Shown: positions 48,516 through 62,570, numbered from the stretch's first letter. The stretch is 64,000 nucleotides of DNA from Sepioteuthis lessoniana (GCA_963585895.1 OY757904.1:65842170-65906169); one strand, 5' to 3'. Notes: generated by a model not told the origin, from the sequence alone. Numbers and translations: made by a program.

Positions 48516-50344
48516 ACCAAGGTATAGCTATATTTTAGAGCATATTTGAATAAGTAAATCTTTCTATCTTATAATGTATATAATTATACTCGTAAAAAAA
48601 TGTATGCCGACATTAAAATATATTTGATTCATAATTATACCATGTCTATTTTTCGTCAAGTTCTACAAATTTTGCCTGCTAAATGACAGCTTCCTTCACC
48701 GTATAGATTTTTTCAGAAAAAAATTGCCATTAGCAGATTTTAGATAAAGTCGTATAGAGTTCGAGTCCGCGCAATAATGAAAAAAAACAACAGACTCTAA
48801 TTCCGACAATACTCATTTATAATCGTCACTATTGGCGACATTTTGTTCTGCTTAACACTTCCCTCAGGCACGGGTTAAACTTCGAATTTAGAAACGTAGA
48901 GAAGAGGGTGTTTCTAATTCTGTTCTGTCCTTATTTTATGTCTTTACTTTCCTGTGAATATTTCCCTGATTCCAACACCAGCATACAGAGTGGGATGGTA
49001 TATAGTCCAACAGGTAAACTTGCACTGCTCTGAGTTTAAGCTCGTCTATATCGTGATTCGTTACTTGAAAATATGAGGCCCTTGCTCACAGAAAGGAATC
49101 CCAACATCACTAGCGTGGACTTCCAAAAAGTAAAGTACTGTAGAAAAAACTCATATACTTGTTTATTTGCCTCTGATTTTACTAGTGCTGAAAAATCTTA
49201 AATAATAGACTTTTATACCCATCATGTAATCATTCTCTTTCTATTGCGTCATCTACTGAAATCTTCCAATTTCGCAGATTTGTTTTGGTAACTATTTGAT
49301 ACTACTATACACACACATCCATGTACGTACATAAACACATAATTTATGCTCACACATACTAATGTCTATACGTTCAGCCACATATGCATATATATGTTAA
49401 TATACGCTACTTTCATTCTCATTATTACTCATATAGATATCCTAGCATTCACATTCATTTTCATTTTTGCACCAAAATGTGTACATCCAGAAAGAGAAGA
49501 GGTTATAATATCACATCTACTGTCTTCTAAATTATCCCAAGAACTATTGAGAACAATCTCACCAAACTGTACTTTTAACAAAGGTGAACGGCAAAAGTCA
49601 GCACTATATTCAATTTATAAGCGCTGTTCAAACACTCCGAACATGTGCGTAGCATCTGGAATACCTATGAAATGACGAGAATTATAATTGCAACACATAG
49701 AATATGTTTTTCGATTAAGCCAAGATTAAAAGTGTGGGTAATATATGGGTATCATATAAAGATATCTTTAAGTGCACATGTTCCATGCTAACGGATTACA
49801 GAGAGTACTCATATTCTATATACATACGTTACTGACGTAGTCAAATTAAGTCGGTTTTATTTTCAGAGTTTCATTTTCCATCAGCGTATACTTGTCACAT
49901 ACATTAAGTGTTTTATGTATTTCAGAGCTTCTCGAAGGCAACTAGGGCTAAATAAAATTGTTACTGTGTGAATAAAAATGAATTAATTTTCTAGTTTTAA
50001 TTAATATATTACTTAATAACAAAGTAATAAAACTCATGAAGAATACTTGCCAGACATCGTACACCAACTAGAATGCCTGATTGGGTAATATAGCCTTAAA
50101 TGATGTATAGTTCAGAAAAAAAAAAAACAGTTAAAAAGGAATAATATGGCTTTGACGTCATTAAACATTTTCGGCGTCACAAGTATAAAACATTATTTGT
50201 GATGACTGACTCTAGCATAATCTCTATGTATGTGGGCACAAGATTTTAGAAAAAAAAATTGCGCACTTTTCCTCCACCAACATATATTATTTATTCTTAA
50301 AGGTAACTATTTTTGGATGAGCTGATATCAGAGGAATTGTACAC
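48516..50344. other. Unassigned AT-rich DNA
   Basis: The longest open frame (49346-49675, plus, 109 codons) has a hydrophobic N-half that could be membrane-inserted and a C-half with three cysteines. I recognise no family and the promoter or splice context is unconvincing. 48985-49075 may hold another SINE remnant. Confidence 0.35.
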
Positions 50345-50767
50345 CTATGTACCACAGTGTCTCATCAACCGAAAAAGACATCGACATGCGGCTAACAAAG
50401 GCATGGACAGCTATCGATAAGCTATCGATCATATAGAAGTAAGACTTGACCGATAAAATGAAACGCAGTTTCTTCCAGGCAGCGGTCGTGTCGATACTGT
50501 TATATGGGTGCACTACTTGGACGCTAACAAAACGGCAAGAGAAAAAGCTTGACGGCAATTACACAAGAATGCTGCCAGCAATAGTGAACAAGTGCGGTGG
50601 CAACACTCCACAAGGTGCCAACTATACGGCCACCGAACTCCCATCACGAAAACTATCCAAGTTAGACAAACCAGACACGCAGGACACTGCAGGAGAAGCA
50701 GGGACGTGCTCATAAGTGATATACTCCTATGGGTCCGCATATGGCCGAGCAAAAGCAGGACGACCAG

Positions 50768-51453
50768 TGTAAAACGTTACCCCCTCACCCCCCCCACATT
50801 ATCTCAGTCTTCTAACCATTCCACTTCTTACGCCGGCCGGTGATCAACTAGTGGTTCGAGGGGGTAACGCACATTTCTTTACCTACACAAGAATACGATC
50901 GAGGGAGACAGGAGAAAACAAACAGACGAACAAACACGAACAAACTTGGGGTTAACCAAGAGCAGAGGAAGGTATGCAACACTACATGCATGTGCATTCC
51001 TGATAGCAGATATGGACTAACGCTAGCGTGGGTTACTAGTGAAAATTCCACAATGCTACTGGAATCAAACATCTTGAGACTCTTCTTCACTGGACCCTAT
51101 CTTGTCTCCTCGCCTCTCTGCTCGGTGTCTGGTGTTGACTGCCCCTCCGCTCTCCCACGCCAACCTCTCTGTTCGCTTCTCTCCTGTCCAGCCGCAACTG
51201 CCTTCTCTCCTGTCCAGCCACCAACTCCCTCTCTGCTCTCCTGCCACCAACTCTCTCTCCTGGGCTCCAGCCACCAACTGCCTCTCTCGGGTCCAGCCAC
51301 CAACTGCCTCTCTCTGGGTCGCGTCGTCAACTCTCGTTCGCGTCCCCTTACCACTTCCGGATACGGCGAGATTTTTTTGTCCAAGAATCCTTTGTCTGGT
51401 TTCGCGCCAAAACAGACTCGTCTGCTTTGGCGGCCTACCCCCATAGTGCTACA
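50768..51453 (-). mobile_element. Solo LTR, family 2, copy B, TSD CCAG, inside a LINE
   Basis: On the plus strand it starts TGTAAAACGTTACCCCC and ends CATAGTGCTACA, flanked by CCAG at 50764-50767 and 51454-51457. Removing it and one CCAG restores the LINE reading ...GACGACCAGCTTGAACATAC. It is the reverse-oriented relative of 18138-18686 and is longer, mainly because of an internal minisatellite. Open frames on both strands (up to 166 residues) are in low-complexity Ser/Pro or Glu/Arg sequence and are not convincing genes. Confidence 0.85.
51177..51335. repeat. ~28-bp minisatellite inside the solo LTR
   Basis: Five to six imperfect units of the type CCAGCCACCAACTGCCTCTC. Copy A of the LTR has only about one equivalent unit (GAGAAAGCAGTTGGCGAAGG). 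Confidence 0.8.
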
Positions 51454-51599
51454 CCAGCTTGAACATACATACAACAGCTATGTGATATAGCGCTGAAGAC
51501 CTGCCAGAGGCGATGAACAATAGGGAGAGAGGTGACAGAGGGTCAGAGATATCCGTGCTGGTGGCACGACATGATGATGATGATGATGATGATACCACA

Positions 51600-51790
51600 T
51601 ATTTTTCTGGGAAAAATTATTGGGATTTTGAATTCAGAATTTTCCTTTGCCTCAACTATTTGCCTTAATAATGCTAAAAAGCTCTGTCTGGTTTACTATT
51701 TTACACACCGCTTCAAAAAGAGAATAAATGAATTTATGCCTTTCCTAATGGTATTACACGCAAACAGCTTCGTCGATTAACTTAATCTAC
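51600..51790 (-). repeat. tRNA-headed SINE fragment
   Basis: The reverse complement shows GCCTTTCCTAATGGTATTAC as GTAATACCATTAGGAAAGGC, and TTTGAATTCAGAATTTTCCT in the expected order. It lies directly after the LINE tail. Confidence 0.55.
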
Positions 51791-51849
51791 TTCACGAGTT
51801 ATATGTGTATGGGTATGTATGTGTAGTACTAAGTGTGTGAGTACGCGTT

Positions 51850-52110
51850 GGATGTGTACCTGCGTTTGAGTTGTAGGTGTATATATGTGTGCTTCATCCC
51901 TCTTTAGTCACATCATAGTAACGTGGTACATGCATCTACATACACGCATTCACCAGTTTTTGTGAATGTGTCTGTTTACGCGCGTGTGTGTGTGTGTGTG
52001 TGTTGGATGGGTATGTGTGTGTATGCTCAATCACTCATATGTCAATATATAGTAACGTGATACTTGCATCTACATACTCGCTGTCACCAGTTTTTGTGAG
52101 TATGTGTGTA

Positions 52111-52143
<33 letters not shown>

Positions 52144-52350
52144 TGTTGGATCCGTATGTTTGTACTAGACCAATCATATGTCATTTCCTAGTAACGTGAT
52201 ACATGTATTGATATACATGCAGGTAACAGTGTCTGCGAGCTCGTGTGTGTGTGCTGTGCGTGTGCGTATGTGTGTATATATGTGTTTTCTTGATTCTTCA
52301 TAAATCAATAAAACACGGTACTTCATCTACATACACGCAGTCACTAAATG
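51850..52350 (+). repeat. Minisatellite, ~4 units of 120-140 bp
   Basis: The phrase TAGTAACGTG(G/A)TAC starts at 51916, 52050 and 52189, each followed by CATCTACATAC(A/T)CGC (third unit diverged), a CACCAG TTTTTGTGA-type segment and a (TG)n run. A fourth degenerate unit lies near 52308. Each unit therefore carries its own TG microsatellite. Confidence 0.8.
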
Positions 52351-53349
52351 CAGAGCCAAAAAAGAATATTACAACTCATGCCTCTTTGATTTTTGTTCAT
52401 TTGAGTCTACGTATATCGCATCTCTTTCTATTTAATTGCTACATTAATTTTCATCTCTGCTCGCTATAACTCCAAGAATAAATTGAAATAAATCATACGC
52501 TCAGGTAAAATAAGTCAAATTGAAGATTAAAATATACCAATAAATCTAGCCTGATTGGTTTTGAATTGATTAAATATGAAAACGTTTCTCCCCGTGAAAA
52601 TCAATTAACTGTCCCTGCAAGGCTTTAATATCAACGATATACACTTGACACGCGCACCTGCAGAAATTTGCAAAGCTCTTCTGTGAGTATTCACGACAAT
52701 GCAACTTTAATCATCAACTTGAAGTGTCTTGTTCCTTTAATCACAACCATTTCTCAGTTTTCGAAAGTCTTTGATTTCTCGATTAGGCATACATTGCTTC
52801 TGTTAATTCCACACATATGCTACCTGATTCATAACATAGTCTAGTGTACGCTGCAAGAAAAAACATTGTGCCAGCAATATTTGATTGATTTCTTTTTCAA
52901 AGAAGAATATGAATGCTTTTTATAGGAAGAACAACAATTGTCAAACCCATGGCAGTTTTTACAGATCTGTTAGAGTATCAAGTACATACGCAAATCCACG
53001 AAACAGTATTTTGTTGATTGACTTTTATTAATATTTCGGCTTAGAGCAGTGGTTTGCAAAAAAAATCACACCATGAGCCTCGGTCCGTTGAATTCTTTAT
53101 CCTGAATAGGTTTATGTCATTTGTAGTAATATCTGATTGTTCAAAGGTGGATTTTCTATGGCAGTCTCCAGTATGTTTGATATGATGTGATAAGGTACGG
53201 ATTAAATAACAATGGCGAAGATAGTTGTTTTCTTTATACCATATTCAACTGGACTTGCACTGATGAAGTTAGCCTGAAGAGAAACATGCGTTACCCCTTT
53301 CGTCGTTTGAACGAATGATGAGATGATCTTTTGTGATGAAGTATCAGTG

Positions 53350-53352
<3 letters not shown>
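52351..53352. other. Unassigned AT-rich DNA
   Basis: No gene or recognised repeat. Confidence 0.4.

Positions 53353-53408
<56 letters not shown>
53353..53408. repeat. (TA)n microsatellite, left of hairpin segment
   Basis: Uninterrupted TA run of about 28 units. Confidence 0.95.
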
Positions 53409-53411
<3 letters not shown>

Positions 53412-53660
53412 CTAATCTAATATCTACCAGCATTCCCGGTACCAAAAAAAAAAAAAAGAAAAAAAAAGGAACAAGAGATAAAAGTATCTCGAATCACCGC
53501 CCGGGGAAAAAATAAAAAATTATAGGTCAAAAAGAAAGAAAAGACCAGCGTCGTCCGACCCCTCGAAAAAAATCAAGGGATACGCAGTCAGTTGGTCAAA
53601 AGAAACGAATCCTGCAATGCTAAAATTACAAGAGTGCTCAACACGAGTGGAGCCAGTTAT

Positions 53661-53815
53661 AAAATGAACTTAAATCGCAAGTCGGAAATCTTCTACTAAA
53701 GTTTCACCTTATCGGATCATCAGGAAGCCTAACTCCGACTCCGACTCGGAGTTAGGCTTCCTGATGATCCGATAAGGTGAAACTTTAGTAGAAGATTTCC
53801 GACTCGCGATTTAAG

Positions 53816-53823
<8 letters not shown>
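53661..53823. repeat. Near-perfect inverted repeat (78-bp arms, 7-nt loop)
   Basis: The left arm 53661-53738 and right arm 53746-53823 are reverse complements with two mismatches by my count (near the outer ends). The loop is CTCCGAC. Arm landmarks: TCGGATCATCAGGAAGCC on the left and GGCTTCCTGATGATCCGA on the right. The right arm runs directly into a (TA)n array (53824-53871). No ORF. It could be a foldback/MITE, a pre-microRNA-like hairpin, or an assembly or copying artefact. Confidence 0.9.

Positions 53824-53871
<48 letters not shown>
53824..53871. repeat. (TA)n microsatellite, right of hairpin
   Basis: TA run starting at the last base of the inverted repeat. Confidence 0.95.
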
Positions 53872-53873
<2 letters not shown>

Positions 53874-54839
53874 GATAAATATGTACATGAGTGAATAAAA
53901 CACCGATCAACAGATTAAACGAGTTATATTTCTTTAAAGATAAAATGTATTTGAAAAGCGAATGTTACAAATCATTTATTTCAAAAAATTATAATATCCG
54001 TTACAGTGTAAATATAACGAGAGAAATATGTTCCGTTATCGTTTATTTAGTCTAAATCTAATTGTTATATAGAGTTTCTGAATATGCACGGGGCTCATGT
54101 AACTGCTAATAACTCTACTACGGACGATATTATGTTCTTTATTGTTTCAGATTTGAAAACATTATCCTATGGGAACTATTAATCCTTCATCAGAATGCCT
54201 TGGACAGGAGAGGAAAATGTTTTGTGTCACTATCTATTTAGAGACAAAATCATTCTGAATTGTCTCAAAGTAGATGCAACGCATTAATATGATAATGATA
54301 TTATACAGAGACAAGAAACTTAAAAGAAAATATCATATCCTTGAAGTTAATATAATAACAATAAAAAAACATTGATTTGCTGTCTCTAGCTCAAAAGATT
54401 AAATTTTTTACAGGAAGAGTTCCAAATGACCGGCATTGCGCTTGTCTCTGTAATAAATCATGATCATATCAATGCGCTGCATCTATTTTGAGTCACCCTG
54501 TATGTAGTGTATGAAAAATGTATTTGCGTATGTGAATATGTAGGTGAAAAAGTATATCTATACGTTAACATAGAAGTTGTAAAAATTAAAATTTATGAAA
54601 TATATGAAAATTAATAAATATATCGCAAAAACAAAAAGATCCTTAAAATAAGTATATTTTGTTCAATTTTTGAATTGACCTAAAAAGCTGGCTGGTTGTT
54701 CCTAAAGTTAAGTTAAGTGCGAGACAATTGTTTTTGATTTTAAAGGTCAACGAATTTATTAAAATTTTTCGGTTGTCAACTAACTTCCTCAATGAAACTG
54801 GTCATTCGTAAAACATATTTTTCTAGTCCTTATCTTAAA
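53872..54839. other. Unassigned AT-rich DNA
   Basis: No gene or recognised repeat. Confidence 0.4.
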
Positions 54840-54995
54840 GCCAAAAGCCAAAAGGGGAATTTAATATTTCTCCACCCTAAATAAAGGTGAGCTCGGCATG
54901 ACTAATCTAGTCAGGTGAGGCTGAGAATTTTTCGTTCAACCCCATTGCACTAAATAAGTACCCATTGGTCAAAGCATCTAAAAAAGGTTTTCACT
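54840..54995 (-). repeat. Possible SINE fragment
   Basis: The reverse complement carries GGTACTTATTTAGTGCAATG and a B-box-like GGGGTTGAACGAAAAATTC, then CTCAGCCTCACCTGACTAGA. It differs from the other SINE types here; single copy in the window. Confidence 0.4.
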
Positions 54996-56402
54996 AAACA
55001 TGTAAGATATATTCCAGAACAAGGACTGGCTGATCATTGGGAATATGACGCCTAATTGTCTCTTATTGAACAACCAATCAGACACCTTTTTTAGTCCAAA
55101 TATTGATCTATAAAAAAAAGGATGGTAAAAACAAATCATCAGAGACAATGAAAAAAAGGACCATGAAGAAACTCAAGACTGACAAAGAAGCATCCCTCTC
55201 ATTCTAGACCCAAGGCACTCCGAGCAACCTACAGACTTTACAAAAATTCTAAGTCACAGACTTTAGAGATATTAGTGTCATTCTATCCGCACCTCATCAT
55301 CACTCTTCCTCTCTAGACATTCTTTCTTCTTCTTTTTTGCCAGGAAAGCAAACATTGTTTGCTTGTTATTTATTGTCTCACAAACGTGTTTCAATAAAAA
55401 CCCTTTTTGGTATTTGTTAACAACGGGGTTTCTCTATTCTTTGAGTGGCTAGACAATCTAGCCACTAACATTACCTGACCGTCAAAAGAAGATCCAGCTG
55501 AATTGTGTCAACCCTCCTTCGTGGATCTTTCAAACAGAGCATAGACACAGAAGGACTTGTTAAAAGCAAACAGTCGGAAGCAAATGTGGTAGTCACGAAC
55601 ACAGCAGCTACTGTGACCAGTATTAAGACCACATTGGGCTTCGTGACAAGCATGGCGCCATAATGACAGCATTGTTAAAATCTGATACAATACGAATAAG
55701 AAACTCAGACTTCAATGAAAAGCACCTATCAGAGCTAGTGTGAAATACACGCTATTAGAAAATTAATAATTCCTTACTAGAGAGTTCAAAAGAAGTTGGA
55801 CAGGAAGGTATTATATCTAACATCCAATAAGCCCTTGGAATAATACCAGGAAAAGTGACTGGATGAACGAGATATCCGAGGAAAAGATGAGACTGACAAG
55901 AGACTGCACAACTGAGATCGATTTGAATGCTGAGGGGAGTTCTGTAGAACTCAAGAAACTGTAATCGATCAAAGTTCTTATAAAGGATATAATCAAACAA
56001 ATCAACATCTAAAAAGTGACAGAGGGAATAGAATTCAAAAATAAATATTGAGACCATTCTTACCGGAGTATTACCACGATCCAGGAGGATCAAGATAAAC
56101 ATATATTTCATGAGCTCTACTTGTTGCCCCATCTTGAAATCTCTGATAAACTACTAAAAACTGATAAATATCCAACAAGAAATAAACATAGGACAGTTTT
56201 CAGAGAAAAAATAGTACTAAAAAAAAGTGAAAGGTCGTAACACTGCCAGCCCAATGAAATACCGGTTAACATATGGAAATTTGAAGAGATACTTTTTCGA
56301 GTATGCACCGCCGTACATAAACAAAACACAGTAGATAAATAGACAGGAAGCTGCATCTTTTACTTCCCCAAGAAAAACGACTTTGGAATCACAAAGAGGG
56401 AT
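54996..56402. other. Unassigned region, possibly LTR/retroelement debris
   Basis: 55380-55470 contains CAATAAAAACCCTTTTTGG, resembling an LTR polyadenylation region, and a perfect 10-bp-arm palindrome (AGTGGCTAGA CAA TCTAGCCACT, 55444-55466). Frames downstream (55471-56132, both strands) are broken and match nothing I recognise. No second LTR seen. Confidence 0.3.
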
Positions 56403-56417
56403 CATGCTTACTTTTAT

Positions 56418-56708
56418 CATATTTACCAACCCCTCCGCTCGGGCAGTATATGACACTAGGTCAATTTTTAAGCGGAGTTTAATAGGTTTGAATTCAGAGT
56501 TTTCCTTCTCCTAGACTAGTTGCCTCACTAAGGCTGAAGAACCTAGTCTGTCCTACTATTTACCCATAGCTGGAGGGAAAATAATTGGATTCATACCTTT
56601 CCCAACGGTATTAGTGCTATGTGAAATGCTATCAGTCTCGTCCAGGATTTGAACTCGTGTCGCTGTGTTCATTTCCTACGACGATAACCATTACACCACG
56701 GGCACCTT
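56418..56708 (-). repeat. tRNA-headed SINE, intact, 14-bp TSD
   Basis: The minus-strand unit begins GGTGCCCGTGGTGTAATGG (A-box-like), has GAGTTCAAATCCTGGACG as B box, and ends near CCCGAGCGGAGGGGTTGGT. It is flanked by the direct repeat ATGCTTACTTTTAT at 56404-56417 and 56709-56722. The exact TSD indicates a relatively recent retroposition. It is the best reference copy of the family in this window. Confidence 0.9.
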
Positions 56709-56925
56709 ATGCTTACTTTTATACCTTCTAAGATTTATTATGCCCTGCTTCTCAAAAAAGACGGAAAAGTTATTTAGAAACATCAGAGCAGCATTCAGAG
56801 AAATCGATCCACGACATCACAGATGAAGACTATCCATCTACTCTCATCAGTATTCAAACCAAAAAATCTTGATGAATAACTCTTGTCCGTGGATTTCTTC
56901 AAGGAATTTTATTCCATATACCGAT

Positions 56926-57380
56926 GCAGCATAGCCCAGTCGACTGGGACGATAGAATACATCGACTGCATTTCTGTAGAGGCGTAAGAACACCCAAAGC
57001 GTGTACAGGATATGACTCTAAACAATCAGATGGTATGGCTCCAGTAATGCTGGAGCTTTGGGGAATGCAAGCTACTGCTTTATTGACATCACTCGCAGGT
57101 CCACACTGACCCGGAGTGTTAGCACCTGAAAGGGTACTATCAAATGGTTAAATAGAAATGTTTGACATTTAAACAGAATGAAAATTATGACGTATTCTAG
57201 ATTGAATTGCTGGAAATAGAATAGTTTGGTTATTCAACTGTGAGTAAAAAATGATATTTAATTGAATTGTTAGTGATTTAGCATTTCTTTGAAACATTTA
57301 ACTTTATTGACTTAAGTTAAATTGAATTGTTATAAATAGCAGTGTTTAATCGTCTGTGTGTACCTACAAATGTTTTTTGC

Positions 57381-57447
<67 letters not shown>

Positions 57448-57500
57448 AGGATTTGGCACTAAATAACCTACAATGGTTTATAAACCATGAAACTAAACCA
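56926..57500 (+). repeat. Modular SINE with internal (TA)n array
   Basis: The head GCCCAGTCGACTGGGACGAT, the block GGCTCCAGTAATGCTGGAGC, and the stem CCACACTGACCCGGAGTG precede the modules. A (TA)n run at 57386-57444 replaces the last part of the body, directly followed by GGATTTGGCACTAAATAACC (tail). The 61-codon frame 56924-57109 is within the SINE. Confidence 0.8.
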
Positions 57501-57927
57501 GATCAATCAAATAAAAGTGAAACATGAAGTAATTACTATTCGGATATGGTTTTCTTAAAGAAACAATTACCGTAATAATGTTGCTTTATAAAATATGAAA
57601 ATAATTCTTCGATCATCTAATGGTTTCTTTATCATTGTCACAAATAAAAATAAAATCTCCGGAAGATAATAAATTAAACATGATAGAGTAAATAAATTAA
57701 CACATCAAAAAATCAATTCCGAATAGACGTAAATAAGCATTCAGTTTAAAGTTGGGGGTCATTTCCCAGAATGTCTTTACTAATTAGATCCCCATTTCCA
57801 TCATGGCCTATTCAAGAGTTTACAAAGGAAAACCGCCCCCGCCTGGGAAACAGTTGGTCCGATGGTCGCGTCGGCATGAAACTGACTGTCACCGAACCCT
57901 GCGGACTCTATGTCAATTAAATTATTG

Positions 57928-57930
<3 letters not shown>
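57501..57930. other. Unassigned DNA with a GC-richer segment
   Basis: 57750-57915 (CCGCCCCCGCCTGGGAAACA, GATGGTCGCGTCGGCATGAA) is distinctly GC-richer than its surroundings and abuts the next TA array. Possibly part of an unrecognised repeat. Confidence 0.4.
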
Positions 57931-57997
<67 letters not shown>

Positions 57998-58062
57998 GAG
58001 ACATTAGGGAGATTTTGCTAGATAAATATGGACAGTCTTAGATAGATAGATAGATAGATGGA
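57931..58062. repeat. (TA)n array and short (GATA)n
   Basis: TA 57931-57994; TAGATAGATAGATAGATG at about 58041-58060. Confidence 0.9.
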
Positions 58063-59399
58063 TTGAATTGTTAATTCTGAAAGAACTGTACCTATTTTGA
58101 TCTGTTTACAATGTGTGCGTGGTGAGTATCAATCTCATTTTCCGTAAATACAAGCATATACATTTAAAAATGGCACAGGGATTGGCCGGTACTTAGGTAA
58201 AAACTACAATCATTTTTAGAGGTAGTATGCTTGTATGTAAATAATTAGCTGGAAAATAATATATTTTCTTACTAAGTCCAACGAAAGCTATTTAATTAAA
58301 CGCCTTTCAAAATGACTGATCAGTTGAAATATTTCATTTAATAATTAAAACTGACTCACTACTTAAAATTAAAACAAAAAATAAAATTGAGAAGAAAACT
58401 CTTTTATGTCCCACTCCAAAGGATTACCTGGTAGTAATGTTTTTTCGTTTTATTTATTTGCAGTTATTCTTTTTAAAGAAGTGATATTTTTCATTTTAAT
58501 AAGGTTACTACTTCCCTTGCATCTCTTATATTTACTACTGAACCTCATTAGCACAAAAGAAACTAAAGTGGCTGACACTTCCATTTCTGAAGCTGATAGC
58601 ACGACTCCAACTAAAATCAATATTGTTGCTTTCTTGGTTGCATAATTTCCCAGCGGGATTAGCCTAAACTAACACTTATCAATAACTGTAGGCACACAAA
58701 CATCAAGTTGTAAAGAATGTGAGTTATTCGTATTTCTTTCTCTATGTTTGTCTTTATAAAATTGAATTGTTCTGACTGAAATAACGTTGCACACAATTCG
58801 GAAGTTATTCCGTGTTTTTCTTCTCTTTTTTTAATTTTTTCTACTCTGAAAGTATCTTGATACGGTTCCAACATATTTTTTTTAGTTCTCAAGCTTTCTC
58901 ACATTAGCTCACACCCCTGATATACTAATAACGCATCTTGAAAAATAGTAATTCCCTTTTTCTCACTTTCATTTTCAAGTGCATTTTAAATACTTAATAG
59001 GTTGGGAACCATTCGTCTATTCAGGTATAATTTTAGCCTCAGTTCTTCATCTTTCAGTTTTATTGAAATCTCATCGTGAAAATATTGCACGCTAAAACGA
59101 ATATTTTCATCTTATGTTACAAAAATATCAAAACTCCCTATTATTTCCATCAAAATTTGCTTTTGTGCTCTGAAAAATAATATTTAAAAATTAATCGGAA
59201 AGATTTTAATAAAAAAAACATACGATTAAAAATGTTGCAATATTTATACTAAAGTTAAACAAAAACACCAAACTTGTTTGGATGGGGAGTTTGCTGGCAT
59301 TGTTTTCCTGATTTACATATTTAATGTGTAGATTTAACCAACTTTTTAGCGTCTGATTTGCGGGACCAAGAAATAGCTGACAATAACCTTTGTAAACGG
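58063..59399. other. Unassigned AT-rich DNA
   Basis: Short opposed frames near 58406-58892 have one hydrophobic stretch each and no recognisable domain. No repeat family seen. Confidence 0.4.
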
Positions 59400-59720
59400 A
59401 TATGACTCCACCCCGCTGAAAGAGTGTCTTAGTTATGGCATTAAAATGTATTTATTAGCAAGCCCATATTTTATGAGATCTAGCGTGTGAGGAATACAAA
59501 TTCGTAATCATTTATCCCAGGCACAATCTGAGTCCTATCTATGGGTCAAAAAGATCTACTTAAAATTATTCTAATTCGATACGACCAAATACCAAAAAAG
59601 ATCTTAATAAACGACGACCCCAAAATGAAAATATCCACGTGCAATAAATGCGATTCCCTAAATCTTTGGCATGAAATAAGCGATTGAGGTTGACTTGCCA
59701 TTAAAATCAATCGAAACAAC
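59400..59720 (+). repeat. Very decayed SINE related to the modular family
   Basis: TGAGTCCTATCTATGGGTCA and the tail TTGGCATGAAATAAGC...TGCCATTAAAATC match landmarks of the modular SINE. The middle is not recognisable. Confidence 0.45.
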
Positions 59721-59734
59721 TTCCCATTTCGATC

Positions 59735-60010
59735 AGGATGCTTTTTAAAGCCAATTCTAAAGCGGAGTGGAGCTGGTTTGAATACAAAATTTTCCTTCTA
59801 AATTATTTGCCTTACCAAAATTAGTTGCCTTACCAAAATTAGTTGCCTTACCAAAAATGCAATCTTCTCAATTATTTACCAATATCTGGAGGGAGAAGAG
59901 ATGAGTTCAATTTTTTAAATGAAGGGCATTAGCCCAAAGCGAAAGCAATATCTTCAACCATTTTTTAAAATTCGATTTTCAATGACAATAACTGTCTCAC
60001 CTTCACATGT
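59735..60010 (-). repeat. Decayed tRNA-headed SINE with local triplication
   Basis: The reverse complement follows the order of the 56.4 kb copy. The phrase AGTTGCCTTACCAAAATT (or close) appears three times in a row at about 59800-59860, a short tandem expansion within the SINE. Confidence 0.6.
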
Positions 60011-62406
<2,396 letters not shown>

Positions 62407-62450
<44 letters not shown>

Positions 62451-62538
62451 GTGTGTGTGTGTGTGTGTGTGTCTTTCTGTCTTTCTGTCTGTCTGTGTGT
62501 CTGTCTGTGTCTGTGTGTCTGTGTATGTCTGTGTGTGT

Positions 62539-62569
<31 letters not shown>

Positions 62570-62570
62570 T
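62407..62570. repeat. (TA)n, (TG)n/(TGTC)n, (GATA)n compound array
   Basis: TA 62407-62447, TG and TCTG units to about 62539, GATA units 62540-62569. Confidence 0.95.

Larger units (their letters stand above)
50345..51593 (+). pseudogene. RTE-like LINE 3' end, split by a solo LTR
   Basis: The left part (50345-50767) has TEKDID, LTKAWTAIDKLSII, the frame 50446-50715 KMKRSFFQAAVVSILLYGCT and KKLDGNYTRMLPAIVNK, then a drift into ...RKLSKLDKPDTQDTAGEAG in a shifted frame. The right part (51458-51593) resumes with ACATACATACAACAGC (the TYIQQLC codons), CTGCCAGAGGCGATGAACAA and ends in (GAT)n at 51572-51593. The gap is exactly the LTR unit plus one CCAG. Confidence 0.85.

Noticed and set aside
49346..49675. 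109-residue frame with hydrophobic N-half and three cysteines in the C-half
   Set aside because: No recognised family and no convincing splice or promoter context; kept only as a note in the surrounding region.
51097..51490. Two long opposed open frames (125 and 166 residues)
   Set aside because: They lie within or across the solo LTR and its minisatellite; low-complexity composition and no recognisable domain.
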